Assembly: GCA_030040175.1 (NCBI GenBank)
Contig: JASHUF010000026.1
Location: forward strand, 1 to 6,307
Direction: 5' to 3'
From: Acidobacteriaceae bacterium
Lineage (GTDB): Bacteria; Acidobacteriota; Terriglobia; Terriglobales; Acidobacteriaceae
DNA: 6,307 bases
This document shows, one piece after another, positions 1 to 5,756 of the stretch. The number at the start of each line of letters is the position of its first letter. Within the stretch, counting starts at the first letter, position 1. The position numbers and the translations under genes were made by a program. A model generated the notes under the pieces. The model did not search any database. It was not told the DNA's origin and worked only from the letters and a program-made list of their open reading frames with translations.

Positions 1-1
1 C

Positions 2-118
2 GTGATGCCTGCCGTCTGCCCCTCTTACTCTCAAATCGGCGCGAACCTTTCCGGGCGCAAGCGACGCAGGATTTTTGAGAGCGAGAGGCAACAGTACGAA
101 GACTGGTTAAGGCGTTGA
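2..118 (+). CDS. Possible 3' end of a gene entering from the left edge
   Basis: This frame is open from the window edge to a TGA at 116-118. It would encode about 38 residues ending in a charged stretch (RRRIFESERQQYEDWLRR) that looks like a plausible amphipathic C-terminus. If real, the gene would converge on gpmA, which ends at 318. Against it, the stretch is short, a second frame is open to 78, and a long inverted repeat (21-88) lies inside it, which suggests non-coding DNA. A short peptide starting at the ATG at 5-7 is also possible. I do not recognise the sequence. Sequence to the left would settle it. Confidence 0.2.
   Translation: MMPAVCPSYSQIGANLSGRKRRRIFESERQQYEDWLRR
21..88. repeat. 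Imperfect 15-bp inverted repeat with 38-nt spacer
   Basis: The arm at 21-35 (CCTCTTACTCTCAAA) pairs with the arm at 74-88 (TTTGAGAGCGAGAGG): 13 Watson-Crick pairs, one G-T wobble and one mismatch. The spacer is GC-rich. There is no clean T-run after the right arm, so it is not a classical intrinsic terminator. It could be a transcript-end structure, the ends of a small repeat element, or chance. The match is directly visible; its function is not known. Confidence 0.4.
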
Positions 119-180
119 ACCGTTTCCCGATGGTTCTGACTGTGTCACCGCCAGACGTGACATCCCGAGTAGACAACTGC

Positions 181-235
181 AGGTCCTTCGACTTCGGCCG
201 TCCGCCTTGGCGGACGGCCTCCGCTCAGGATGACA
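181..235. repeat. Palindromic intergenic repeat-like element
   Basis: The core is a perfect 11-bp inverted repeat, GGCCGTCCGCC (196-206) and GGCGGACGGCC (209-219), separated by TT. It is flanked by AGGTCCTTCGACTT on the left and CCGCTCAGGATGACA on the right. The flanks resemble a TCCTTCGACT...GCTCAGGATGACA motif that I remember as dispersed in intergenic regions of several bacterial genomes; this is memory, not a search. It lies downstream of the gpmA stop, as intergenic REP-like elements often do. It has no T-run, so a role as a simple terminator is unlikely, though it could stabilise mRNA 3' ends. Confidence 0.5.
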
Positions 236-317
236 GCGTAATCGCAGGCGCGAACTCGCGATCGAAATGAAGCCCCTGTGGCCGCGCGCAATTTCTTGTG
301 CGTCCGGCTGCCCGCGT

Positions 318-1067
318 TCACCGGCTTGCGGCGCCGGTGCTGGCCGCTTGATTGACTGCCTGCTCGATCTGCGCCGCGTCTCCCAGATAGTAGCGGCGAA
401 CCGATTTCAGGTTACTGTCAAGTTCCTCGACCATCGGCACGCCCGTAGGAATATTGAGGTCGACGATCTCCTGGTCGGGAATGTCTTCGAGATACTTCAC
501 CAGCGCGCGCAGGCTGTTGCCGTGGGCCGCAATCAAAACCTCTTTCCCGGAGCGGATGCTGGGAGCGATGGCCTCATGCCAGCAGGGCAGAAAGCGATCC
601 ACCGTGTCCTTGAGGCACTCGGTGAGGGGAAGCTGTTGCTTCGACAAATCGTGATAGCGCGGGTCCTTCCCCGGATAACGCGCATCCGCTTCGTCCAGCG
701 CCGGCGGACGGATGTCGTAACTGCGGCGCCAGATCTTCACCTGCTCAGCGCCGTACTTGGCCGCCGTCTCGGCCTTATTCAGGCCTTGCAGCGCTCCATA
801 ATGCCGCTCATTGAGCCGCCAGTCGTGTTCGACAGGAATCCACAGCCGATCCATCTGGTCCAGCGCGATCCATAAAGTGCGGATCGCGCGCTTCAGCACG
901 GAAGTATAGGCAAGGTCGAACGAGAATCCCTGCTCCTTGAGAATGCGGCCGGCCTGCGTGGCCTCTTCCACTCCTTTTTCCGACAGGTCGACATCCGTCC
1001 AGCCCGTAAACAGGTTTTCCTTATTCCAGATGCTCTCCCCGTGGCGCAGCAGAACGACCTTATGCAT
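318..1067 (-). CDS. gpmA: 2,3-bisphosphoglycerate-dependent phosphoglycerate mutase
   Basis: Interconverts 3-phosphoglycerate and 2-phosphoglycerate in glycolysis and gluconeogenesis through a phosphohistidine intermediate, in the cytoplasm. The 249-residue length matches the E. coli enzyme (250). Family hallmarks are all present: the LLRHGES motif with the phosphorylated His9, followed by [32 protein letters not shown] with Arg60; [15 protein letters not shown] with the acid Glu87; [10 protein letters not shown]; and [14 protein letters not shown] with the second catalytic His182. The C-terminus past RRYYLGD ends in an Ala/Ser-rich tail, as is common. The ATG at 1067 is preceded by GAGAGGG (1071-1077) and, further up, by a TATAAT box, so the start is secure. 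It is read alone, diverging from the gene at 1518. No key residue is missing. Confidence 0.97.
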   Translation of the reverse strand: MHKVVLLRHGESIWNKENLFTGWTDVDLSEKGVEEATQAGRILKEQGFSFDLAYTSVLKRAIRTLWIALDQMDRLWIPVEHDWRLNERHYGALQGLNKAETAAKYGAEQVKIWRRSYDIRPPALDEADARYPGKDPRYHDLSKQQLPLTECLKDTVDRFLPCWHEAIAPSIRSGKEVLIAAHGNSLRALVKYLEDIPDQEIVDLNIPTGVPMVEELDSNLKSVRRYYLGDAAQIEQAVNQAASTGAASR

Positions 1068-1103
1068 CGACCCTCTCTTTTTCCCGGATGGAATCTCGCT
1101 TTT

Positions 1104-1113
1104 TCATCGATGA
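1104..1113. promoter_or_regulatory. Perfect 10-bp palindrome at the predicted gpmA transcription start
   Basis: TCATCGATGA is a perfect palindrome about 9 bp downstream of the gpmA -10 box (minus strand), so it falls at or just after the expected transcription start. That is a suitable place for a repressor site, but a 10-bp palindrome can easily arise by chance. No regulator is encoded next to it. Confidence 0.2.
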
Positions 1114-1122
1114 TTCCTCTCA

Positions 1123-1151
1123 ATTATACGGAATCCATTCTGCGCAATTCG
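1123..1151 (-). promoter_or_regulatory. Candidate sigma-70 type promoter of gpmA
   Basis: On the minus strand, positions 1128-1123 read TATAAT, a perfect -10 consensus, 55 nt upstream of the gpmA ATG. The expected -35 position (about 1145-1151) reads roughly GAATTG or CGAATT, a poor match to TTGACA, so the promoter may rely on its -10 or on an activator. The predicted leader is about 48 nt and carries the GAGAGGG ribosome-binding site. Confidence 0.5.
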
Positions 1152-1158
1152 CTGCGCA
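1141..1158. promoter_or_regulatory. Paired TGCGCA sites over the gpmA -35 region
   Basis: Two copies of the self-palindromic hexamer TGCGCA (1141-1146 and 1153-1158) are separated by ATTCGC, directly upstream of the gpmA -10 box and overlapping its -35 position. They could be an operator, or could form a 6-bp hairpin if transcribed from the other direction. Function is inferred only from placement. Confidence 0.25.
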
Positions 1159-1168
1159 TTTCGGCGGA

Positions 1169-1217
1169 CGCTTGCCCCGCGTCGCCGTCGGCTGGGAAGC
1201 TCCCTGCCGGGCAAGCG
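1169..1217. repeat. Nested stem-loop in the gpmA upstream gap
   Basis: The outer arms CGCTTGCCC (1169-1177) and GGGCAAGCG (1209-1217) are perfect 9-bp complements. Between them is a smaller hairpin: GGGA (1194-1197), loop AGC, TCCC (1201-1204), extended after a T-T mismatch by two further pairs (1191-1192 with 1206-1207). No T-run follows on either strand, so it is not a standard terminator. It could be a structured RNA element if the region is transcribed. Confidence 0.35.
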
Positions 1218-1508
1218 CTCTTTCTGCGGCTCGTTCTGCGAAGCAGCGCCGGCGCCTGCCGGAATATTGTGATGCAGGCGGTTCAGGAGAGGAACAGCAG
1301 CGACCCGCGTTTGCCGATTCAGGCCTGACCCTCCGCCGCGATCTCAGACTGAACCTGCCTTCAGGCCCAAACCGGCCCGCGCGCGCAGGCATCCCACTTT
1401 TGTGCCATGCGAATTATTGACTGGGGCGGAACTTCCTTCGCGGCCAACGCGATTCCGGGCGATAATGAGGCCAGTCCACTTCCAATCCCGGGTACGCAAT
1501 TCAAGTCC

Positions 1509-1513
1509 GAGGT
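1509..1513 (+). promoter_or_regulatory. Ribosome-binding site that sets the start at 1518
   Basis: GAGGT lies 4 nt upstream of the ATG at 1518. The alternative in-frame ATG at 1407 has no comparable site (it follows TTTTGTGCC), and the 37 residues between the two starts do not look like the family's N-terminus. The downstream start is therefore preferred. Confidence 0.6.
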
Positions 1514-1517
1514 AAAC

Positions 1518-3809
1518 ATGGTCTCCTCCCCCGTGGCAGTTGCTGCCGGCGTGCGCAAATCGGAAGTGTCCACGGCGCAACTGCGTTGGTACTTTGCTTT
1601 TTTCGTCATCTCCGGCTTCTGCGGGCTGGTCTACGAAGTCATCTGGGTGCGCCTGGCCATGGCCAGCTTCGGCGTCAACACCGCGCTGGTCTCCATCGTT
1701 CTTTCCATCTTCATGGCCGGGCTCGGACTCGGGTCCTGGGGCGCGCGCTTCATGCAGCAAAAAAAACTGGCATCGCCTGCGGCTGCGCTCCGGCTCTATG
1801 CGGCGGCGGAGCTCTGCATCGGGCTCTCCTCGCTGGCCGTCCCCTTTGAGCTCAAGCTGGGCCGCGAAATTCTGCTCCATGCGCAGGGCTTCGGCGCGTG
1901 GCAGTCGGCTGGCTACTTTGTCGCCGCGGGATGCCTGGTTGCACTCGCGCTGCTTCCCTGGTGCACCGCGATGGGTGCAACCTTCCCGCTGCTGATGGAC
2001 GTGATTCGGCGCACGGTGGCAACGGAGTCGAAGTTTTCCTTCAGCTATCTCTACATCGCCAACGTTCTCGGCGCCTTGCTGGGCACCCTTGTCTCCGCTT
2101 TTGTTCTCATTGAGCTGCTGGGCTTCCGGCGCACGCTTTTTGTGGCCGGCGTGCTCAATGCCGCGATCGCCAGTCTGGCCTTGTGGCTCAGCGTGGGCCT
2201 GCGGCCGGCTGAGTCCATCGATCCCTCCTCGAGTCCGGCCAGCGCGTCCGCGAAGGAAGCACCCGGCCAGCAAAGACTCTATGGACTCCCGCGCTCCGCG
2301 TCCCTGCTGCTGCTGTTCACCACGGGCCTGGTCAGCATGGGAATGGAGGTCGTCTGGATACGGCAATTCACCCCTTATCTGGGAACCGTGGTTTATGCCT
2401 TCGCTGAGATTTTGGGGGCTTACCTGTTGGGAACCCTGATGGGATCGCGGCGATACCGGCGGTGGGTGCACGCGCATGCGCCCGGCGAAAGCCGCAGAGT
2501 GTGGACGCTGCTTGCCCTTGCCGCGGTGTTACCGGTTGTAGCCGCCGACCCATTATTGCCGTTCATGATTCCCGCTCTCGATCAGTTGCGCATTCTGGCC
2601 ATCGTGCTGTTCTGCGCGCTGGCCGGATTCGTTACCCCGCTTCTGGTCGATTCCTGGTCGGGCGGCGATCCGGATCGAGCTGGCGCCGCATATGCCGTGA
2701 ATATCGTCGGCTGCCTGCTCGGCCCGCTGGTGGCCAGCTTCCTGCTCCTGCCGGTTCTGGGTGAGCGCTGGAGTCTTGTCGCCTTGTGCATTCCGCTGTT
2801 CGCCATCGCCGGCATCCTGTCATTTCAGGAGCAGGCGGGCGAAACGCTGCCCAAACCGCGTCTTCGGTCTTCAACCGCCTTTGTTCTGGCTGTTGTGGCC
2901 GCGGCCGGGGCCGCCGGCCTGAGTCACGACTTCGAGACGCGCTTCGCGGCGCGCGAGGTCAAGCGGGATTACACCGCCACGGTGATCGCCACCGGCACCG
3001 GGTTTCAACGGCTGCTCCTGGTGAATGGCATTGGGATGACCACGCTGACGCCGGTCACCAAGTACCTGGCCCATCTTCCCCTGGCCCTGCTCCCCACGCC
3101 GCCGCGCAATGGGCTGGTGATCTGCTTCGGCATGGGAACCACCTTCCGCTCCATGGTCTCCTGGGGCATCCCCACCACCGCGGTGGACCTGGTGCCGAGC
3201 GTCCCCAAGATGTTCCACTACTTTCACTCCGACGCCGCGCTGGTGGAGGAGGCGCCCTATGCACGCATTGTCACCGACGATGGCCGGCGTTTCCTGGACG
3301 GCTCGAACGAGACCTACGATGTGATCGCAGTCGATCCGCCGCCGCCGGTGCAGGCCGCGGGCTCAAGCCTGCTTTACTCGCGAGAGTTCTACAGCGTGAT
3401 CAGGAATCACTTGAGCAAGAATGGCATTGCCATGATCTGGTACCCATCGATCATCGGCGATGCGGGCTCCACAGCCGCCATCGCCAAGTCGCTGGTGCAG
3501 TCCTTCCCTTATGTGCGCGCCTATCGCTCCTTCGACGGCCAGTTTGGCATCCACTTCCTGGCCAGCAGGGAGCCCATCAACGTGCCCTCCAGCAACGTGC
3601 TCGTTGCGCGCATGCCCTCGCGCGCCCTAGCAGACTTTGTGGAATGGGGTCCCGCACGCGACCCGAAGACGCAGTTTGACCTGGTGCTGTCCCGGGAAAT
3701 TCCCCTCGAAAAGCTGATCGGCGAAGACCTGCGAATTCCCGCCCTGACCGACGACCGGCCCGTCAACGAGTACTACATCCTGCGCACCCGGCTGGGATAC
3801 GGCCGCTGA
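1518..3809 (+). CDS. Multi-pass membrane protein fused to a spermidine-synthase-like domain
   Basis: 763 residues. Residues 24-440 are polytopic membrane sequence, in two halves joined by a Ser/Ala/Pro-rich linker (about 230-256). Two signatures occur in both halves: SGFCGLVYEVIWVR (32-45) against TGLVSMGMEVVWIR (269-282), and the FPLLMD...NVLGALLG region (156-189) against TPLLVD...NIVGCLLG (373-402). The C-terminal part (about 480-763) resembles the Rossmann-like fold of spermidine synthases and methyltransferases: ICFGMGTT (535-542), an acidic residue ending the next strand (Asp557), TDDGRRFL (586-593), and YDVIAVDPPPP with Asp606 in the place of the family's catalytic Asp. It ends with LTDDRPVNEYY. 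Members of this fused family are often annotated as spermidine synthase, but substrate and reaction are mostly unproven; GMG replaces the classical glycine-rich loop, so aminopropyl transfer is not assured. It is probably in the inner membrane. It is transcribed alone and ends before a strong terminator. Confidence 0.9.
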   Translation: MVSSPVAVAAGVRKSEVSTAQLRWYFAFFVISGFCGLVYEVIWVRLAMASFGVNTALVSIVLSIFMAGLGLGSWGARFMQQKKLASPAAALRLYAAAELCIGLSSLAVPFELKLGREILLHAQGFGAWQSAGYFVAAGCLVALALLPWCTAMGATFPLLMDVIRRTVATESKFSFSYLYIANVLGALLGTLVSAFVLIELLGFRRTLFVAGVLNAAIASLALWLSVGLRPAESIDPSSSPASASAKEAPGQQRLYGLPRSASLLLLFTTGLVSMGMEVVWIRQFTPYLGTVVYAFAEILGAYLLGTLMGSRRYRRWVHAHAPGESRRVWTLLALAAVLPVVAADPLLPFMIPALDQLRILAIVLFCALAGFVTPLLVDSWSGGDPDRAGAAYAVNIVGCLLGPLVASFLLLPVLGERWSLVALCIPLFAIAGILSFQEQAGETLPKPRLRSSTAFVLAVVAAAGAAGLSHDFETRFAAREVKRDYTATVIATGTGFQRLLLVNGIGMTTLTPVTKYLAHLPLALLPTPPRNGLVICFGMGTTFRSMVSWGIPTTAVDLVPSVPKMFHYFHSDAALVEEAPYARIVTDDGRRFLDGSNETYDVIAVDPPPPVQAAGSSLLYSREFYSVIRNHLSKNGIAMIWYPSIIGDAGSTAAIAKSLVQSFPYVRAYRSFDGQFGIHFLASREPINVPSSNVLVARMPSRALADFVEWGPARDPKTQFDLVLSREIPLEKLIGEDLRIPALTDDRPVNEYYILRTRLGYGR

Positions 3810-3867
3810 GCGGCGCACCATTCCACCCGCCGGTGGCCGCGGGAGCGCCTTTCCCTTTTCCCTCACA

Positions 3868-3897
3868 AAGAAGCCTTCCGCGAGCGGAAGGCTTCTT
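3868..3897. terminator. Bidirectional intrinsic terminator between convergent genes
   Basis: AAGAAGCCTTCCGC (3868-3881) and GCGGAAGGCTTCTT (3884-3897) form a perfect 14-bp stem around a 2-nt centre (in practice a 12-bp stem with a larger loop). It sits between the stop of the plus-strand gene (3809) and the stop of the minus-strand gene (3915). T-rich ends occur on both strands (TTCTTG on plus, TTCTTTG on minus), so it can serve both genes, though neither T-tract is long. Confidence 0.8.
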
Positions 3898-3914
3898 GCC
3901 CGGCAGGAAAAAAT

Positions 3915-4382
3915 CTAGCGCGGCCGCAAAGATTTGATGGCGGCAGGCAGCCGTTCTTCGATGATTCTGGCGCGCTCGGCGGCGATGCCGCCCAGATAGG
4001 AGGGCGCGGGCGTGGCCATGAGCACCAGCGCCAGCGCAATCACGCTGAAGCACAGACCGGCGATTCCCGCCGAAAGCAGCATGTGATACATGTCGGAGAT
4101 GTCGAGGCCAAGAACATTGCGGGCCACATGTTCCAGCGGCTTCACGTGCTTCAGAACGGCCAGGGCGAAGAGGAAGAAGAGCGCCGCGAGCGAGGTGAGC
4201 ACGGCCAGCGCCGCGTCCAGGCTGCGATGGAAGTTCTGCCGCGTCTGGCAATGCGCGCACTCAGCCAGATGGTGCTCGTAGTCCCGCCGCATCTCGGGCG
4301 AGATACCGGAGATGTCGTATCGCCAGCTTGCCAGAATGGCGCCTATCACTCGATCGGTGCATCGGGTTCTTGCCATAGCCAT
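3915..4382 (-). CDS. Orphan zf-HC2 (anti-sigma-type zinc finger) membrane protein
   Basis: 155 residues. The N-terminus has Cys8 and then HHLAECAHC, giving His38-x3-Cys42-x2-Cys45, the zinc-binding core found in zf-HC2 anti-sigma factors. Cys8 is the likely fourth ligand, at a spacing slightly longer than I expect for the family. Two hydrophobic helices follow (about 56-78 and 103-124), then a charged cytoplasmic-looking tail (AAERARIIEERLPAAIKSL). By analogy, the finger would bind a partner such as an ECF sigma factor at the membrane face, but no sigma gene adjoins it and there is no extracytoplasmic sensor domain, so an anti-sigma role is only a possibility. ATGs at 4382 and 4376 are both usable; neither has a good Shine-Dalgarno. 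It is convergent with the 1518 gene across a shared terminator. Confidence 0.8.
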   Translation of the reverse strand: MAMARTRCTDRVIGAILASWRYDISGISPEMRRDYEHHLAECAHCQTRQNFHRSLDAALAVLTSLAALFFLFALAVLKHVKPLEHVARNVLGLDISDMYHMLLSAGIAGLCFSVIALALVLMATPAPSYLGGIAAERARIIEERLPAAIKSLRPR

Positions 4383-4685
4383 GGAAGCAACTCGCTTTTC
4401 GAAAGGATGGGCGATTCCGCTACCGAACAGCCACCGGCAACGCAGACCGCTTACCGATGGGATGCCGGGGATGCAACAAGCGCTTCAAAGGGTCTGGAAG
4501 CTTCGCCTTTGCCGTGCCAAGCGCGCTCTGGTGGATGACGCCAGCGCTTGTCCTTGGTTACGTTGACTTTACCACGGCCGCCTCGCTTGACGGCCGCTCC
4601 CAGAGCATCTCTTACCCCGGCGGTATCGCTTTCGCAACCCCCCAGTCAAATAGATGCCCCGTATTCCAATTGTAATACCAGATTT
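4383..4685. other. Intergenic region with paired repeats, no clear gene
   Basis: A 303-bp gap upstream of the zinc-finger gene and downstream of the metallo-hydrolase stop. No frame gives a recognisable protein; a 72-residue plus-strand frame (4457-4675) lacks a ribosome-binding site. Visible structure: a perfect 9-bp inverted repeat, ACAAGCGCT (4476-4484) with AGCGCTTGT (4543-4551), enclosing the palindrome GAAGCTTC; two copies of ACGGCCGC at 4574-4581 and 4590-4597, 16 bp apart; and the near-palindrome at 4661-4678. On the minus strand TTGACT (4649-4644) could be a -35 box with a weak GATACC -10 at 4627-4622, giving a long leader of about 240 nt for the zinc-finger gene. Confidence 0.5.
4661..4678. 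promoter_or_regulatory. 18-bp near-perfect palindrome, possible operator
   Basis: GTATTCCAATTGTAATAC is a palindrome with 8 of 9 pairs matched. It lies in an AT-rich pocket just after the stop of the gene at 4686 and 12 bp upstream of a minus-strand TTGACT. The half-site (GTATTACA) resembles the BlaI/MecI-type operators I remember from Firmicutes (TATTACA...TGTAATA form). The spacing suits a dimeric repressor better than a hairpin, since the loop would be too tight. No such regulator gene is in the window. Confidence 0.3.
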
Positions 4686-5666
4686 TCAAAAAAAGATGGA
4701 CGCCATCGGCTCGTGCTGGGCGGCGAGGAGCAACCGGTTCTGGAGCAGGCTGGCCCGGCCCGCGAGCGCGCGCTCGGCTGCAACCCTGGCCAATTCCGGA
4801 AGATTATTGCTTTCAGAGAGATGCGCCAAAATCACGTAGGCCGCCTGGCCGTCGTAGCCGGTGGCGAGAAACTCGGCCGCAGCCTCGTTGGACAGATGCC
4901 CGACCCGGGAAAGGACGCGCTGCTTGACCTGCCAGGGGTAAGGGCCGTCGCGCAGCATTTCCAGGTCGTGGTTCGATTCCAGCAGCAGCAGGTCCGCGCC
5001 GCGAAGCTGGGCCTTGACATTGGGCGTGATGTAACCGAGATCGGTGACGAAGGCCATGCGGATGCCTTCGCTCGTAAGGACGAATCCCACAGGGTCGGCT
5101 GCGTCGTGCGGAATGGTGAAGGGGCTCAGAGCCATATCGCCGATGGCGAAAGGCTCTCCCGCTCGAAAGTGTTCGACTGCGGGCAGCCAGGCGGGATCGT
5201 CCTTGAGCGACGGCGCGGTTTCGCGCTCCGAGCGGTCTCCTGCGGTCTCGCTGATAACCTCGACTTCGGATTCCGCATCCGGCTCGCCCTCGTCCGCGGC
5301 CATCTCCGCCTGGCGCTCGGCCGTCTGCCGGCGGCATTGCTCCAGCCACTCGGCGTAGGTCATCTGGCGGCGCGGCGTAAGCCAGCGCATCCAGGCGCGG
5401 TGCGTAGCCTCAGTAAAGTAAACGGGAATGCCGAGCTTGCGCGCCATCACGGCAAGGCCGTTGATGTGGTCCTGGTGCTCGTGGGTGACGACGATGGCGT
5501 CGAGAGTAGCCGGATCTTCGCCCGCGAGCTGCATGCGGCGGAAGAGCTCGCGGCAGCTCAGGCCGGCGTCCACCAGAATCCGCGTGCGCCCGCCGGAGAT
5601 GACGGTGCAGTTGCCTTTGGAGCCCGAAGCCAGCACCGTGAAGCGCACCATTCCTTGAGAATACAA
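4686..5666 (-). CDS. YycJ/WalJ-like metallo-beta-lactamase-fold hydrolase
   Basis: 326 residues from the TTG start. It opens with MVRFTVLASGSKGNCTVI, typical of the YycJ-like branch of metallo-beta-lactamase-fold proteins. Metal ligands are in order: THEHQDH (61-67, with His62, His64, Asp66, His67), PHDA (His187), TDLGY (Asp209), LLLESNHD (His233), VGHLSN (His257) and LAHLSESNN (His282). In Firmicutes, WalJ/YycJ is linked to the WalRK cell-wall system, and nuclease activity has been reported for relatives; no WalRK genes are nearby, so the role here is unknown. Residues about 100-160 form an acidic, Arg/Gln-rich insertion (QCRRQTAERQAEMAADEGEP onward) before the conserved HFRAGEPFAIGD strand. 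The start is TTG at 5664-5666, preceded by GAGG; the ATG five codons later has AGGA directly against it with no spacing. No signal peptide, so cytoplasmic. Confidence 0.92.
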   Translation of the reverse strand: MYSQGMVRFTVLASGSKGNCTVISGGRTRILVDAGLSCRELFRRMQLAGEDPATLDAIVVTHEHQDHINGLAVMARKLGIPVYFTEATHRAWMRWLTPRRQMTYAEWLEQCRRQTAERQAEMAADEGEPDAESEVEVISETAGDRSERETAPSLKDDPAWLPAVEHFRAGEPFAIGDMALSPFTIPHDAADPVGFVLTSEGIRMAFVTDLGYITPNVKAQLRGADLLLLESNHDLEMLRDGPYPWQVKQRVLSRVGHLSNEAAAEFLATGYDGQAAYVILAHLSESNNLPELARVAAERALAGRASLLQNRLLLAAQHEPMASIFF

Positions 5667-5670
5667 TCAA

Positions 5671-5674
5671 CCTC
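5671..5674 (-). promoter_or_regulatory. Ribosome-binding site favouring the TTG start of the hydrolase gene
   Basis: On the minus strand GAGG (5674-5671) is followed by TTGA and then TTG (5666-5664), a 4-nt spacing that is short but workable. From the in-frame ATG at 5651 the same site is 19 nt away, too far. If the ATG is used instead, the only purine-rich match is AGGA immediately next to it. The protein differs by five residues. Confidence 0.4.
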
Positions 5675-5756
5675 GCGGTTTGCAGAACTCGTCTCCAGGC
5701 CGATCCGCGTTGCTCCTGTTACCGCTTGGGTTCTCTCGGACCCGAGGGGTGCGCCA

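Larger units (their letters stand above)
1159..1517. other. Intergenic region between gpmA and the 1518 gene
   Basis: No convincing gene lies in this gap on either strand; the open frames have low-complexity Arg/Ala/Ser/Pro-rich translations typical of GC-rich spurious frames. It contains several inverted repeats: 1169-1217, CTGC-GAA-GCAG at 1236-1246, GCGCCGGCGC at 1246-1255 and TCAGGCCTGA at 1319-1328. A motif GCATCCCACTTTTGTGCC (1389-1406) may be a dispersed repeat. Candidate promoter pieces for the 1518 gene are TTGACT at 1417-1422 and GATAAT at 1461-1466, but they are 38 bp apart and cannot form one promoter. GATAAT alone would give a leader of about 45 nt. Confidence 0.5.

Noticed and set aside
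267..875. 202-residue plus-strand open frame
   Set aside because: Antisense to gpmA, whose identity is certain.
1319..1328. Palindrome TCAGGCCTGA
   Set aside because: Perfect but short, not positioned at a promoter or gene end; treated as chance.
1088..1420. 110-residue plus-strand frame, and a 90-residue minus-strand frame (1120-1392)
   Set aside because: Both overlap the gpmA promoter region and each other, lack ribosome-binding sites, and have low-complexity translations.
1407..1517. 37-residue N-terminal extension of the membrane protein
   Set aside because: The ATG at 1407 has no ribosome-binding site, whereas ATG 1518 has GAGGT at good spacing; the extension does not resemble a membrane-protein N-terminus.
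1344..2477. 377-residue minus-strand open frame
   Set aside because: Antisense to the first part of the membrane/spermidine-synthase-like gene; the translation is Arg/Gly/Gln/His-rich, typical of the shadow of a GC-rich gene.
2786..3679. 297-residue plus-strand open frame
   Set aside because: Overlaps the spermidine-synthase-like domain in another frame; Arg/Gly/His/Pro-rich with no motif, while the main frame carries the conserved motifs.
4457..4675. 72-residue plus-strand frame (starts MGCRGCNKRF)
   Set aside because: The hydrophobic middle made it worth a look, but there is no ribosome-binding site, no recognisable family, and paired repeats span it.
4970..4982. tRNA-like T-loop sequence GGTTCGATTCC
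   Set aside because: It lies inside the hydrolase coding sequence (the conserved ESNHD region) and no acceptor or anticodon arms can be placed around it.
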